A stretch of DNA of 64,000 nucleotides from Nageia nagi (taxonomy: Eukaryota > Pinophyta). This document shows, piece after piece, positions 34,620-46,206 of the stretch. Numbering within the stretch: position 1 is the first letter of the stretch; each line of letters opens with the position of its first letter. The position numbers were made by a program, and so were the translations under genes. The notes below the pieces were generated by a model. That model saw nothing but the letters and a program-made list of their open reading frames with translations. It was not told where the DNA came from and made no database searches. The DNA lies in contig JBITNC010000001.1 of the NCBI GenBank assembly GCA_050084985.1, positions 45,012,001-45,076,000 of the forward strand, given 5' to 3'.

Positions 34620-34990
34620 CTCCAATAGATGCTTAGTAATGAAAGTTACTTGTAAGGCCTCAAAATACACTTTTATTATGTGAAACATCTATACCCCAAT
34701 CTTCTAATGAGGAAAGATAGTTTTGGGATTTATTATCTAATCATCATAAGATGTTCCCAAACATGCCATGGCTTATAGGAAGAGATTTTAATACATCTTT
34801 GAATATAGAAGATAAATTTGGTGGTAAGCTGGACATGACTACCATCATGAAAGATTTCAAATATTTCCTTGATAATAATACTTTGATTGATATTAATTTA
34901 AAAGGGAATAGATATACCTAGTCAAATAGAATGAATGGAATAGTGTTTATACAAAGAATATTAGATAGAATTGAAGTTACCCATGGTTGG
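34620..34990 (+). pseudogene. LINE endonuclease (AP-type) 3' part, relic
   Basis: The plus frame gives MPWLIGRDFNTSLNIEDKFG, matching the 'P.ii.GDFN..l...dr.g' block of AP-type LINE endonucleases with Gly-Asp changed to Arg-Asp, and then SNRMNGIVFIQRILDRIEV followed by THGW. This corresponds to 'W.n.R.....i..rLDR.l....W' near the domain end. The nuclease nicks target DNA. Similarity stops at about 34990, exactly where the LTR-like sequence of element T begins. Confidence 0.75.
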
Positions 34991-35340
34991 TACTACTTCA
35001 AAGTAGTTTCTTCACCATGTTACTATTTCAACGCATATTACTTCAGCATGCTATTACTTTAGAGCATCCCATTTCAGTGCTTCTTTATAGCACTTTAGAA
35101 CTTATGAATTTAGTACTTTTCCTTACTTACCATGAGAGCATTAATATTGTATATTTAGGACACTAGAGTAAAAATGTTCTGCATAAAAATTGGCATAGAG
35201 CATGAGAATATCAACAAGCAACAAATATTACATCTTGCACTAGTTAGACTAATCATACATATTAAACATGTATAATTAATACTAAAGTATCATTTTACTA
35301 GAATTTTTCTATCAAGATGAGGATAATATTACACTCATCA
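34991..35340 (-). repeat. 3' LTR remnant of element T
   Basis: Matches 41210-41606, with blocks such as CATGAGAGCATTAATATTG, ATTTAGGACACTAGAGTAA and TATTAAACATGTATAATT-like. The outer part is missing. Confidence 0.8.
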
Positions 35341-38040
35341 TTTTCCTTCAACTTAAAGCTTTTGCTACTCCTATAGCAAACAAGCAATCTACCATGAACT
35401 AGTAGTTTGATCTTCCAATACCTTTCTTCAACTACCTCTTATTGCACTTGAAATTTGCTTCCTTTTTTATAAAATTTCACATCATGTCCTCTTTGGGCAT
35501 ACATTGGTATCATTACTAAAAATTTGATCCCATCAAAATGCCTTCAAGAATAAGCATAAGATTTGGTAATGTTATGGTATTCCTTTTCTAGCTCAAATCT
35601 ATTCCTTGTAACATTCTCCCAATACAAAACTTAATATACAATAGTTTGACATACTTTAGCACACTGTAGAAAATACTTCAGCATGTTATAGAAAATATTT
35701 TAGCATGCTATAGAAATTACTTCAATGTAATAGTCTAACTTATTCTATAAAATGAATTTAAAGCCTTAGAATATACCTCTTCAATGTCTTACCCTATTCT
35801 ATCTCAACATGATTTTAGAGCCATTATCTTCTTTAGAGCTTGTAAAAATCTACAATCTTGGCTTCATAGAGCTCATATTTTTATAACATAGTTTTCTTCA
35901 AAGTCTATAAAATTTTGCAATAGAGTTCTTCTCCTCCCCCACACTTGTATATAACCATGTCCTCATGTAATGCAAGAGAGAATGAATTGTTGCCTAGAAA
36001 GGAATTCATTTCCATATATGCTCTATGACTAAAAAATTACCTTTATTTTGTTACTCAAGGAAATGAACAATCATGTCCTTCTTATTGTCCTTAACCATGA
36101 TGACACATGCTAGAAGAATGTTTCTCTTGTACCAAGCACTTCCTATAACATCACTTTACCATACCTGATTTTTCAATCTCCTTCACAACCTATCATAGCC
36201 ATGTTCATATTCTAATTGGATTAATATGGTGGATGGAAAATATGCTTTCTTGTGTAAAATATGCCTCGTTGCTCTTATTTGAATGGAAGAATCTATTTTT
36301 CCATTAGTATTTTATCATGTATAAATAATTATAATATTTCTTGAGCAAAATTAGTCATTGATTGTATTTTTCAAAATAATTTGGATCATAATCTACCTTG
36401 TTTGAAATTTATTCCCAACCATTATGACCATTGCTTCCCCCACACTTAAATATTTTGCATGTACTCATGAAAATAAAATATCCTCATATGCAAGATAGGG
36501 AGATAAAATAACTTGTATTCTTAGGTTGAGTAATTGACATGGTTTGTGCAACAACATAGATAATCCTCTTACCATATACAGAATTCAAAATTGCATATCT
36601 TTAATAAGCAATTGCCATGCACCATTGCAGAGACATGATAAAAGAATTTTGTTAAACACCATCCATCCTTTCACACTAATCATGTCTATAGTAAAATAGA
36701 TCAAACATTAATGAGATTGCATCCCTGCACTCATAATAGTCATGAAACTATATCTACATCATGTAACTTACCAAAGCAATGCATGTGCCTTTTATATGTC
36801 CATTCATATATACTTGTTATCCATGCTTCTACAATCATAATAAGTGAGAAAAATAATTTTTCCATTTTTTACCTATATTTTGATCCTTGTGTGCAACCTC
36901 CATACCATAAATGCAAAAATAACTATCTTGGTTTATGAAAACCTTAATAGTTTTGATAGTTATAAATCCTTATTGGAGGCCACATTGGAGGACTTTTTAA
37001 TTCATGAATCAAGAGGAGTTAAGATCTCAAAATTGATTCAATGATACTATAAATTACCAATAACATAATATATAAATTTTGAGGTATATGGAAAAATAAA
37101 TAAAAATTTATGGTCTTTGAAAAATGATAATTTCTCACTTTTTATAACTGGAAATAACAAAAAAATAGTTTTAATAGCCAACCTTATGGATGAAATGGAA
37201 GCAATTTAAAGGTGTTATAGGCTAAAAATTGGACCATATATAATACATATAATTTAAAATATATGATTCAAATTTCAATGCATTTGGATTCATGGTTCAG
37301 GAGATATAAGATTTGTAAAATGACATTCTAAAATTTATGAATAATAAGGAAAATTTAGTGGTATGGACTGTTTCAAACATCATATTGAATTCTTGTAGAG
37401 GCTCAATTCAGTATTAGTTATTTATATTATTGATTTTATATATTAATATCTTGTCCCTTCCCCACATTTTAATAATTATATATTTTCATGTAAAAATAGA
37501 TGCAAATGAGGAGAGAAAAACTGATATTATTCACATTTGTGGAGCAATTATGTGTATTGAAACTATGCAAACCATTTGTTCAATATTGAATCCATTTTAT
37601 AGGCAAGTTAATAACACAACTCATCCATTCCATATAATTTTATGCCCTTTACTATTGATTTTATATAGGCCTCATAGCAAATATGGATCAAATAGAAATG
37701 TACATCTTTGCAAACTTTGGCCTAATTTATTTATTTTTATGCTATGTGTGTGTGGGAAAGGATACTTAAGTAATTAGTATATACATATTTACATATGCTA
37801 ACTAAATCTAAACTAGAAAACAAAATACATTCTAGTTACAGCTAATATTTTCATGTTTTATGGATGATTCAAGCCTTCTTTTGTAGTGCTTCTTTTTTAC
37901 TACTGCTCCCTATAGATTTGATCAGCTTCTTGGTGCAACTTTATCAGCTCTTGTAGTTGGTTTTCACCCATCAGGTTACTAATAAAGCTGTTTTTAACCT
38001 CATGAATATCAACTAATTTTAATTTTTTTAATACTAGAGT
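35341..38040. other. Element T interior, no gene recognised
   Basis: AT-rich. The short frames (36711-36938, 36844-37044, 37430-37777 plus) have no family features. Near 35637-35740 there are degenerate copies of the TACTTCAGCATG-type motif that also fills the LTR. Confidence 0.45.
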
Positions 38041-38059
38041 ATGATTACTAGCTATATTA

Positions 38060-38140
38060 GTTTTCACCAATGTAACTACCAGCTGAGCTAGTTTTCACCC
38101 ATATGACTACCAATATAGTTGGTTTTCACCCATACTCTAT
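38060..38140 (+). repeat. 31-bp tandem repeat
   Basis: GTTTTCACC begins units at 38060, 38091 and 38122 (31-bp period), with ACTACCA in the middle of the first two. A related GTTTTCACCCAT lies at 37960, suggesting a once longer array. Confidence 0.75.
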
Positions 38141-38399
38141 CTAACCTTGCCTTTAAGAATTAGTTTTTTTTATATGGATGAAGATACAAATGATATTAAA
38201 ACTTGCTCTTGATTATGTATGGACCTTTATATTATATCAAAATAATATCTAAAAAATTGTTGAAACATGAAAAACAACATCATCTCATATATCGAGAAAC
38301 TCATTATTATCTAGATTTTCTTAGAGATCCATATAACTTTTTGAAAGCTACAAACCCAGTAATTTTTATGAATTATTATTTCTCCATAAGTGTGCTTGT

Positions 38400-39170
38400 G
38401 ATGCTATTGTATACTCCCTTCTTGTAATGCAACATATCTCTCAAAAATATCACCAAAGAGATATAATGGTCCTTTCTCATAATGTGTTTGGAACTTTGAG
38501 TGTGAAATTAGTTCAAAAACTGGAAACTCATCAGGGGTAGAAAAGGGTAACCATCCACTTGTTATCATGAAAGAGATGAACATTGAAAAAGCTAACTCTA
38601 GCAAAGTTGTAAACATTGAATTAACATGTATATTTGAGAATAGTGTTTGTGTCCATCTTGGGAATACTGTTCTTTGGAGGGAGCATGGGATTGCAAAGGT
38701 ATTATAGACTCATATGGCACATTACTAGATGGGGGCACTTCAACCTTATTGGGTACATATTGAAAAAATAGGAGGGAAGGTTTTCCAAATGGTTGGCATA
38801 TATCAAGGGAGATATAAGAATCACAAGGGCCTCTTTTTATACCACATTACTAGCTATTGATTATGAATGTAATTGTGTAATGTGTGATTTTTGCTTTTCA
38901 AGTTCTATTTGCATCTCTACTATTTTATCCTCAAGCATTTTAGTATGCTCCATGAAGGTGATGTTGAGATCTCTTGAGTCTAGTATTATCTCCTAGAATC
39001 CCTTTCTTCTCACATATGAGAAGTAATCAACAATCTCTTCCTTTGACCATCTATACCAACTTGGGGGTTGGTGGTGATAGTGGTTCCACCTCTATTGATG
39101 GTACTTATGAATCAATCTCCTGTCACAAGGTCTATTCATATGGAGTAAATTTTGAAAAATAAAATATATT
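38400..39170 (-). pseudogene. Degenerate minus-strand ORF with coiled coil, function unknown
   Basis: The minus frame contains the stretch TFMEHTKMLEDKIVEMQI followed by ELEKQKSHITQLHS, a clear heptad-like coiled coil. Further along come broken protein-like stretches (SPLIYANHLENLPSYFF; then the open frame 38616-38404). I cannot assign a family. It reads in the same direction as element T, so it may be the remains of a T-encoded protein. Stops interrupt it repeatedly. Confidence 0.3.
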
Positions 39171-41079
39171 TTTGGTTTTCATAATTAGACATAAAGTGTA
39201 CAACATTAATAGATTGATTATTTTGTTAAGTAGGATCACCTAGTAATTGTAGACTTACATGTGGAGTAAAAAAAAAAGATTTACTTACTAAGAAAAAAGG
39301 AATTCAAACCTAAACAAGACTAAAATAATTTCCCTAGCCAACTCTTACATAAATGTATTGCGTAAGGCCACTCATTCCACTATAGTGTGAGGGAGCATCA
39401 TGACATATATCTCATATATGGTACGATCAATAATTTTCCAAAATATAAGCTAGAGAGTAGCTCTATTAGCACTATATCCATCTCAATAATAGTGCCAAAA
39501 TGATGAGTAAAATATAGATCCCTAAATTCCCCTATGTCTATCACTAACCCCCTTTCCTAGTGAACCTCACACATGTTCATGTGGAGGGACCAATTAGCTT
39601 AAAGTGCTAGTAATCCAACACTTAGGACTTCCTCTCACTAGTTTTGGAAATCAATATTCAACTATCTCATTTAAAATATCAAACCCAGGTTAGTTCCTAA
39701 GGTTTTCTACAATAGAAACTCTATTCTAGTCTATGTGTTTTTAACACACTTGTAGAAATTGAAATTGTAGGAATTAAAGTTTCACATAATAGAAACTAAA
39801 GAAAACATTGAAAATATAAAGTAAATAAAATACCCTATTGCAACTGCAAAAGACTCATATAAACTTAACATCAAATACACAAGACTGTAGAATTAGAAAA
39901 TAAAATAAAAGAACTTTTATAAAATAAAATAACATACAACATAAAAGAAATGACACAAAGGATACCTCTACTAGTTGGAGCTAGCCAAACTCCTCCTAGT
40001 AGGAGCTCCAAAGATAACCTCATAATATTATATAAAACTCAATGTAATCTCTAGCTTTTATTTTCATATGAAAATGTCTTACATAAAAAAATGGTCTATT
40101 GATGCCCTAGATTGCAATCAATAGTTATTCAATAATATCCCCAAAATCCAAAATATGCCAAATATATTAAATTAAATAGTTATGAGATATACCCAATATC
40201 TCTAAATAAAGCAATGAGAAAATTTGGACTATTTCCACCATAAATGCTCAAGATTTCTAGCTGTATTATGATGTGATCCACAAAACTTAGTACAAAAGAT
40301 CTCATAAAATTGATTGTTTATTGTTGTTAAATATACACTATGATGTCTTTGCTTCTTAAGCTTGGCTGTAGATAACATGGTTATGCTTTTCTCCCTTGAA
40401 ATATGGCTATAGTTGTGAAACCATTATTGTACATTCATTTCCATAATGGTGTTCCTTGAATATGGCCGCAAAATTCTTTGCAAGTCTTATTTGCCTCTGT
40501 GAGACCTAGTCTCCAAACCTTCATATACAAATAGAGATAGAAATATTATGTTATAAAGTATTTAGTATATAAAATATAATAATACTTTATTTAAAATATT
40601 ATACTCTTTTTTCTCTTTTTAAAACATATTTTGTTAACTTTGGTGACTAATTTAAAAGCTGATGTCATGTGAATACGATGTACTTTTTGCATGCACAACT
40701 CAGTTTTCCAAAATACTGAATGATCTTCTTTGAAGCTAAATAACTTTTATTGTATTACTTTATTTCTATAATGTGATAAAATATTTCAAAGTGATTGGAA
40801 ATATATTTCTATCCACATATGGCATGACTATATTCATCCATATTTGGTCTTCTATTTTTGCCTTTGAAAATTACAACTTATTCTTTTCTACCCAAAATTT
40901 CTAGGTTCTAAAATTATCTTGCATTCTCCATAACTTTTTATGTAGTTTGTATTTTTTCTTCATGTAAAGTTTTATGAGTACCCATTATTGAGCATATAGT
41001 ACTCATGAAGTTTCATGAAACTTTGGGTGCATTTGGTCCTTCATTTTGTCACTTTTAGTACTCTCTAGTTTCATCAAGT
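39171..41079. other. Element T interior and 5' LTR upstream part, no gene recognised
   Basis: No coding region is seen. TGTTAAC at 40632 is one possible outer LTR boundary (plus-strand start), which would make the 5' LTR about 975 bp, but the truncated partner LTR cannot confirm it. Confidence 0.35.
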
Positions 41080-41606
41080 TGTTACTTCAATGCATTACTA
41101 TATCAATGTGCATTACTTCAATGCAATACTACTTTAGAGAAATTTCTTTAGTGTGTTAATTTAGTGCATGTTACTGCAACATGCTAGTATTTCAGTATGT
41201 ATTACTTCAATGTGCTACTACTTCAAAGCAATTTCTTCAGTGCATTACTTCAACGGGTGTCTCTTAAGCATGCTACTATTTTAGTGTACATTACTTCAGC
41301 ATGCTACTACTTTTGAGCATCTCACTTTAGTGCTTCTTTAGAGTACTTTAGAACTTATGACTTTAGTGCTTTCCCTTTCTCATCATGAGAGCATTAATAT
41401 TGCATATTTAGGACACTAGAGTAAGAATGTTCTACATAAAACTTGGCATAAAGCATGAGAATATTAACAAGTAAGAAATATAACATCTTGCACTAGGTAG
41501 ACTAATTATACATATTAAATATGTATAATTAATACTAAAGTATCCTTTTAATATATCATTATACTAGCATTTTTATGTTAATGTGAGGACAATATTGCAC
41601 TCATCA
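41080..41606 (-). repeat. 5' LTR of element T (at least this part)
   Basis: The part from about 41210 to 41606 matches 34991-35340. The first half (41080-41340) is an array of degenerate 20-25-bp units built on TACTTCA and GCATGCTACTA. Confidence 0.7.
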
Positions 41607-41611
41607 CTGAT

Positions 41612-42200
41612 TTCTCTCTTTATTGTCTAAAAAATTATCATTTCATTAATTATTTTTTATGATATCCCAATGGATAAAATTGATCTCTTAACAAATTCTT
41701 AAATTCATTCCAAGAAGATATTTTTGATAAATTTTTATATCTAATAATTTCTACATGACTTTCCTACTAAACTAAAGTATGTCTACCCATATTTAACCTA
41801 GCAAAAAAGATTTTATCAACATCATTTACAATACCTTGAATTTAGAAATAAACCTCCAATTATTTCAACCAATTGTTCAACTTATCTACATCAACCTCTC
41901 CACTAAAAGTAGGAATGTCCACTTTGACCTTCACCTTGAATGGAACTTGATTTGATGAATATGATGAATAAAGTCCTTCAACTTCATTTTGATGTCTTGG
42001 ATTGACATTTTCATTTGCTCCAGCAACTAACAACTCAACCAACCAAGATAAATGACTCTCCATTGTAAAAATGCTCTTTTCAAAGTTGGCATCCATCATG
42101 GTATGGAAAGCATATTTTTACTCCTCCAAATCATTCATTTTCATCACTCTACACCTTTGACCAATCTTAGGATTCCTTGAAATCAGTTCTAGCTTTTGAG
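41612..42200 (-). pseudogene. G3 gag, N-terminal half
   Basis: The open block 42099 to 41860 ends KVDIPTFSGEVDVDKLNNWL, the 'l.lP.F.G..d...W' start of the retrotransposon gag domain in chromoviruses. It continues, with stops, through DKIFFARLNMG, SSWNEFKNLLRDQFYP and a last 'RQ.REKS', which corresponds to the 'W..l...l..rF.P' and 'l..l.Q...sv..Y' part. The reading is cut at 41606/41607 by the LTR of element T, so the C-terminal half is missing. Confidence 0.8.
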
Positions 42201-42280
42201 ATCTCCTCTTGAGCATCAAAAATCACATTGCTAGCAACCTAAAATATCCAAAATTCTATCCCTAAATTTTGTACACAAAA

Positions 42281-42292
42281 GATCTGATACCA
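42281..42292 (-). other. Primer binding site of G3, tRNA-Met type
   Basis: The minus strand reads TGGTATCAGATC two bases inside the 5' LTR (if the LTR begins at 42295), one base off TGGTATCAGAGC. Confidence 0.8.
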
Positions 42293-42294
42293 CA

Positions 42295-42949
42295 TAATCT
42301 ATAATCAATGGATTCTTATAGCATACTTGGATCCTCACTTACAAATTTGAACAAAAAAATATTCACCATTATGAGACCCATAAAATTTCATATAAATTTG
42401 AAATTTCATAATATAAAACTACAAATTAATAATCTCAATCACACACAACAAGATCAACATAATGATTTACCCTAGTTCACTCAATGTGGGATAATCCAGC
42501 ATGGAATTTGAGTCTTCTATTCTTATTATATATGGAAATTACAAAATTACATGCATATAGAGAAATACCATCTCCTACAACACTACTACAAAACTATTGG
42601 AATGACTCTTGGCCTTCTTTCAAATATTTATAATCCCAAAATCCCAAAAACTCTTTAAGATAAAATTGATAAATCAAGATAGTAGCATGTCTTTAAATAG
42701 GCCTAAAACCATCTCCAAAACACCATTTGATGATCCTCAACTTCTCAACTACTTGAACTATTGATGCCTCTTCAACTTCCATTGCTAATTCATCATAATG
42801 CATGCTATTGGTAGCCTAAAAGTAGTATATTTTATGCTATTAGTAGAATGATTTTTATCACCAATCACCTGCAAATTTTAGTCTTTGATCAATCTCCAAG
42901 AACAAATACATATAAGATGAGTATTTCTCCTAGAGATATCAACCTAACA
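42295..42949 (-). repeat. 5' LTR of G3
   Basis: Direct repeat of 24937-25645. On minus it starts TGTTAGGTTGATATC and ends AGATTA, where the other copy has AGATCA, a C-to-T change in the terminal CA. Confidence 0.85.
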
Positions 42950-42954
42950 TGATC

Positions 42955-43833
42955 CAATTTGTATCAAACATATCTTATCATGATTGTTGTTAAATGATTT
43001 ACATATCTTATAATCTTTTTTATGTTTGGAAGTTAATTATGGCAAATGAATATAATTGATAAGTGTGTGTTAAGGATATCTTTGTTACTTAAAAATGTTT
43101 AAAATATAATTTTTTGCATTATTGTTGCTTTCTATTCCTTCCTTAACTAAAATTAAAAGAAATTGAATGGTAAATCACAATGACACCATTAGGTTCTAAG
43201 CAACATCACTACATTATTCAAGTGAAAATCATTCAAATTTTATAAATTATTTTTTGTATGATTTAATGTTATCTTTTTCATATGATGCTTGTCATATTAT
43301 ACTTATTACACATTATTTATCATATGATGTTTATCATGCCTTATTTTTCATATCATTAAATTTTTAATATATTATATTACTTATCATACATTTTTTATCA
43401 TATCTTGATTCTAAGTGACTACTCTTTTTTAATATTTACTATATCAAATATTATCATATATTCAAAATGTTTTTCATATCATATATTTGCTCTTATAATT
43501 TGATAACTTTGTAAGAAAGGACCATCCATATCAAAAATTCATGGCAACATGGTGGCTTGGGAAACCAAGCTTATCAGTCTAAATTTGTAATTTATGTTCA
43601 TAACACGTTGTTCCTTTATATTGTCCTTGGATTTCTCCTATGATGAGAGGTCCATCATGTCATAACCAAATCAAAGAGGGGGCATAATATAGGAAAAAAT
43701 TGTGGCATCCAAAGCTGCCATTGTGGAGATAATTTTTTAGGGAGTACTTTTTTACTTTTCTTATTATACTTTGAATTTATCTTTGATTATATTTTATCCC
43801 AAAAATATCAAAATATATTCAAATTGGAGCATT
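42955..43833 (+). other. G2 internal 3' region
   Basis: No coding region is recognised. It includes repeated ATCATATGATG/TTTATCAT strings (43270-43440) and a G-run, AAAGAGGGGGCA (about 43674), like a polypurine tract but 150 bp from the LTR. Confidence 0.5.
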
Positions 43834-44312
43834 TTTTAACACCTAAAAAATAATTTTAATTTAATTAAAATACCCTTTTATGTATTCAAAAATATTTATT
43901 TAACTTATTAAATAAATACTTTTTTCAATGTGCACCTCATCTACCTTTATGTTTTGCACTAATAGGTTAGCTTAGCATAACAATAAGCTTAAGGAGGAGC
44001 CTTAGTACTAGACCTATTACATATAAAGGTGGAGGGGTTGTGCATAATCAAAGATATGATATAACATAACATAAATTCTAAATCCTTAATAGGTGGCAAT
44101 ATACTTGTATCATTTTTATTGGTGTTTTTGAGCATCACCTATCATTTTTGAATTTTTTTATACTTTGAGCTCTGAATTTTTTGATCTCTCATCCATTCAT
44201 GAGAGAGATTCTATGCATCAAATATGGGATGATGGCATTGAGTGAATGGGTGAGGTATTTTAGAATGATAACCAGATGGACATTGTTGGGTTCTTAGCAC
44301 CAGCATTAGGTT

Positions 44313-44781
44313 TATTAAAAATTGTAATGTAATATTTATTATGTAATATTTATCTTTAAATGTAAATTCACGTGATGCTAAAAGTATCTTTAGATACCTT
44401 AAAGCATTAAGAGAATAAAAAATAGAAAGAGGAATAAATTTAGAAATAGAATTAAATATAGAAACATATTTAACCCTACACTTAGGTAAAAGGAAGGTTA
44501 AAGGGTGGGTTTCTTCTTATAAATAGAGAGTTATCCCTCTCATTATGTAAATTGATAAAGCATGATAATGTTTGTCATGTAGAGTTGTAGGAGAGTTATC
44601 TTCTAAGAAAGTAATAGAATGATGGTTCAAAGTGGATGTACTCCCAAGAGATGGAGGAACCATTATACATCATGTGTTATCTTTTATGTGATTGTTTCTT
44701 ACTTTGGTAGATGGATAATGGTATATTTGTTGGAAAAACATTAAGGTGATCTTGGCTATATGAAATATTTCAATTTCATCA
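44313..44781 (+). repeat. 5' LTR of the non-autonomous Copia-type element
   Basis: Starts TATTAAAAATTG (TG changed to TA) and ends TTCATCA; matches 45488-45954 throughout, for example AAGCATGATAATG and AGAGATGGAGGAACCA. Confidence 0.88.
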
Positions 44782-44783
44782 AT

Positions 44784-44795
44784 TGGTATCAGAGC
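44784..44795 (+). other. Primer binding site, initiator tRNA-Met
   Basis: TGGTATCAGAGC, a perfect match to the common plant site, two bases after the 5' LTR. Confidence 0.9.
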
Positions 44796-45487
44796 CATTC
44801 TTGGAGTCTCTACTTCAACAACCTTGAAGGTCCATTCCTCTTCTCTCTCCATCAAGTGGAGAATTAAATTATGAGATATTATGATGTGATGACATATTCA
44901 TATACCCTCAACAAATACAGAATAATGATATAAAATAAATAAATATAAAAATCAAAAATCATTTTTTTTATAATGATTGATGATATTTCTTATCCTTTGG
45001 TTGAGAATAATAATACATTTTGCACATATGATATATAGTTGATGATGTATGTCATCTTTGATGTTGTGTATATGTGATGACTTGATATGTTTGATCATTT
45101 TATGGATGACATATATCTTATATGAGTTTATATGATATATTTAATTGATCTTGTTTGTGAGCTGCTTGTAGCTTGTAGGTTCTTCTTGAGATTGTCGGTT
45201 ACTTCGAGTATGCAAGTTCATGGAGGCTCAGCATGTCAACGTGTTGTTGAAAGACTACTCTTGTATAAAGAAACCATTTTTTGGTTAATGATTGTATTGT
45301 AAAACTATTTGTTAAAATAGTTAAGTAGTTGACCTATTGTAGAACTATCTATATTTTATTACTTTCTTAAATATGTAAAAAGTTCTCATCTCCACTTGTA
45401 TCTCTTGGAGGAGAACTCTCTATTACTTTCTCTTTCTTCTTTCTATTTGTTTTTTGATTCTTTACCCAATATTACATTAAGGAGAAG

Positions 45488-45954
45488 TGTTGGAAATTGT
45501 AATGTAATATTTATTATATAATATTTTTCTTTAAATGTATATTCACTTAATGCTAAAAGTATCTATAGATACCTTAAAGCATTAAGAAATAAAAATAGAA
45601 AGAGGAATAAATTTAGAAATAGAATTAAATATAGAAACATATTTAACCTTACCCTTGGGTAAAAGGAAGGTAAAAGGGTGGGTTTCTTTTATATAATAGA
45701 AAGGTATCCCTCTATTATGTAACTTGATGAAGCATGATAATGCTTTTCATGTAGAGTTGTAGAAGAGTTATCTTTTGAGAAAGCAATAGAATGATGGTTC
45801 AAAGTGGATATGCTCCCAAGAGATGGAGGAACCACTATACATCATGTGTTATCTTTTGTGTGATTATTTCTTGCTTTGGTAGATGGATGAATGGTAGATT
45901 TGTTGGAGAAAATTCAAGGTGATATTGGCTATATGAAATCCTTCAATTCCATTA
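45488..45954 (+). repeat. 3' LTR of the non-autonomous Copia-type element
   Basis: Starts TGTTGGAAATTG directly after AAGGAGAAG and ends CCATTA (terminal CA changed to TA), followed by GGGTT. Confidence 0.88.
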
Positions 45955-46206
45955 GGGTTAAATTCATATTCTTGCCTCCATTATTCAAAGAAGCTCATTT
46001 TTAATACTCTTTTGATTGGATATCACTTTTGATCATCATCATAGGTAAAGTTCAAGTTTGTATCTTTTGTAAATCTAGTTTTGATAGCTCAAGGTAAATT
46101 ATGTCATTGTCATATTTTATGTAATTGATTTCATGTTATTTAATGGTAAATTGATTAAATTAATATTATGTAAATAACTCTAATTATTATTATTTTGGCT
46201 TTAACA

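Larger units (their letters stand above)
29870..34990. mobile_element. LINE (L1/RTE-like plant LINE) with inverted 5' half
   Basis: The 3' half (RT and zf-RVT) reads on minus from about 32745 to 30200. The 5' half (ORF1 and the end of the endonuclease) reads on plus from about 32780 to 34990. The two halves meet head to head near 32760, with the ORF1 end at the joint and the endonuclease end outermost. This is the geometry of a 5' inversion by twin priming of L1-type elements. Part of the sequence between endonuclease and RT is missing. It lies within chromovirus G3 and abuts the truncated LTR of element T at 34991. Confidence 0.75.
34991..41606 (-). mobile_element. Uncharacterised LTR element T (left LTR truncated)
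   Basis: The sequences at 34991-35340 and about 41210-41606 are direct repeats, both ending CACTCATCA or CACTCATCA-like on plus. The inner side of the left copy has TTTTCCTTCAACTT, a purine tract on minus (AAGGAAAA) next to TGATGAG, so the element reads on minus. The right edge at 41606 cuts the G3 gag frame precisely. I recognise no gag or pol in the 5.9 kb between the LTRs, so it may be a non-autonomous element. The left LTR has lost its outer part and abuts the LINE. Confidence 0.6.
24937..42949 (-). mobile_element. Ty3/Gypsy chromovirus G3 (about 18 kb with insertions)
   Basis: Direct repeats at 24937-25645 and 42295-42949 are its LTRs. On the minus strand the order is 5' LTR, tRNA-Met primer site, gag (42200 to 41612), [element T and a LINE], RT and RNase H (28450 to 27390), integrase and chromodomain (27170 to 25650), 3' LTR. 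This is the chromovirus order. The LTR starts TGTTAGG on minus (right copy). TGATC follows the right LTR and also occurs at 24937-24941, so the left edge is ambiguous by five bases: either LTR start or target duplication. The gag C-terminus and protease are missing or disrupted. All frames are broken. Confidence 0.85.
44313..45954 (+). mobile_element. Non-autonomous Copia-type LTR element (1642 bp), no coding capacity
   Basis: LTRs of 469 bp (44313-44781) and 467 bp (45488-45954) flank a 706-bp interior. The primer site TGGTATCAGAGC (44784-44795) is a perfect tRNA-Met type and a purine tract AAGGAGAAG precedes the 3' LTR. The target duplication is AGGTT (44308-44312) versus GGGTT (45955-45959). 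No gag or pol is present. The interior resembles the 3' non-coding part of C2 (about 54330-54685), sharing TGATTGTATTGTAA, TATGGAGGCTCA-like blocks and the CTCTCTTTCTTCT tract before the purine tract. It is therefore a deletion derivative of a C2-related family that must borrow proteins from a relative. Confidence 0.88.
21061..46206 (+). mobile_element. Gag-only Ty3/Gypsy element G2, 25 kb with nested insertions
   Basis: The bounds are a 5-bp target duplication CTATA (21056-21060 and 46207-46211). The 5' LTR is 21061-21786 (726 bp). The 3' LTR spans 43834-46206 but holds a 1642-bp element plus its 5-bp duplication; subtracting these leaves 726 bp, the same as the 5' LTR. Internally there is a gag (22254-23400) and no recognisable pol in the about 4.0 kb of own sequence (21787-24936 and 42955-43833). 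The rest is chromovirus G3 and its contents. G2 is thus a non-autonomous, gag-bearing element. Its gag end motif places it in the same broad lineage as its host G1. Confidence 0.9.
43834..46206 (+). repeat. 3' LTR of G2, interrupted by a 1.6 kb element
   Basis: The 5' part 43834-44312 and 3' part 45955-46206 are collinear with the 5' LTR. The start is TTTTAACACC where the other LTR has TGTTAACACC; the end is TTTAACA followed by CTATA. Confidence 0.9.

Noticed and set aside
36711-37777. Plus-strand frames in the element T interior as genes
   Set aside because: No motifs, opposite to the inferred strand of T, and short frames are expected by chance in this length of DNA.
38060-38140. CRISPR-like array
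   Set aside because: Units are contiguous tandem repeats without unique spacers, in plant nuclear DNA.
42950-42954. TGATC as a proven target duplication of G3
   Set aside because: The left TGATC (24937-24941) also fits the LTR terminus itself, and the LTR end rule (TG...CA) favours that reading; left open.
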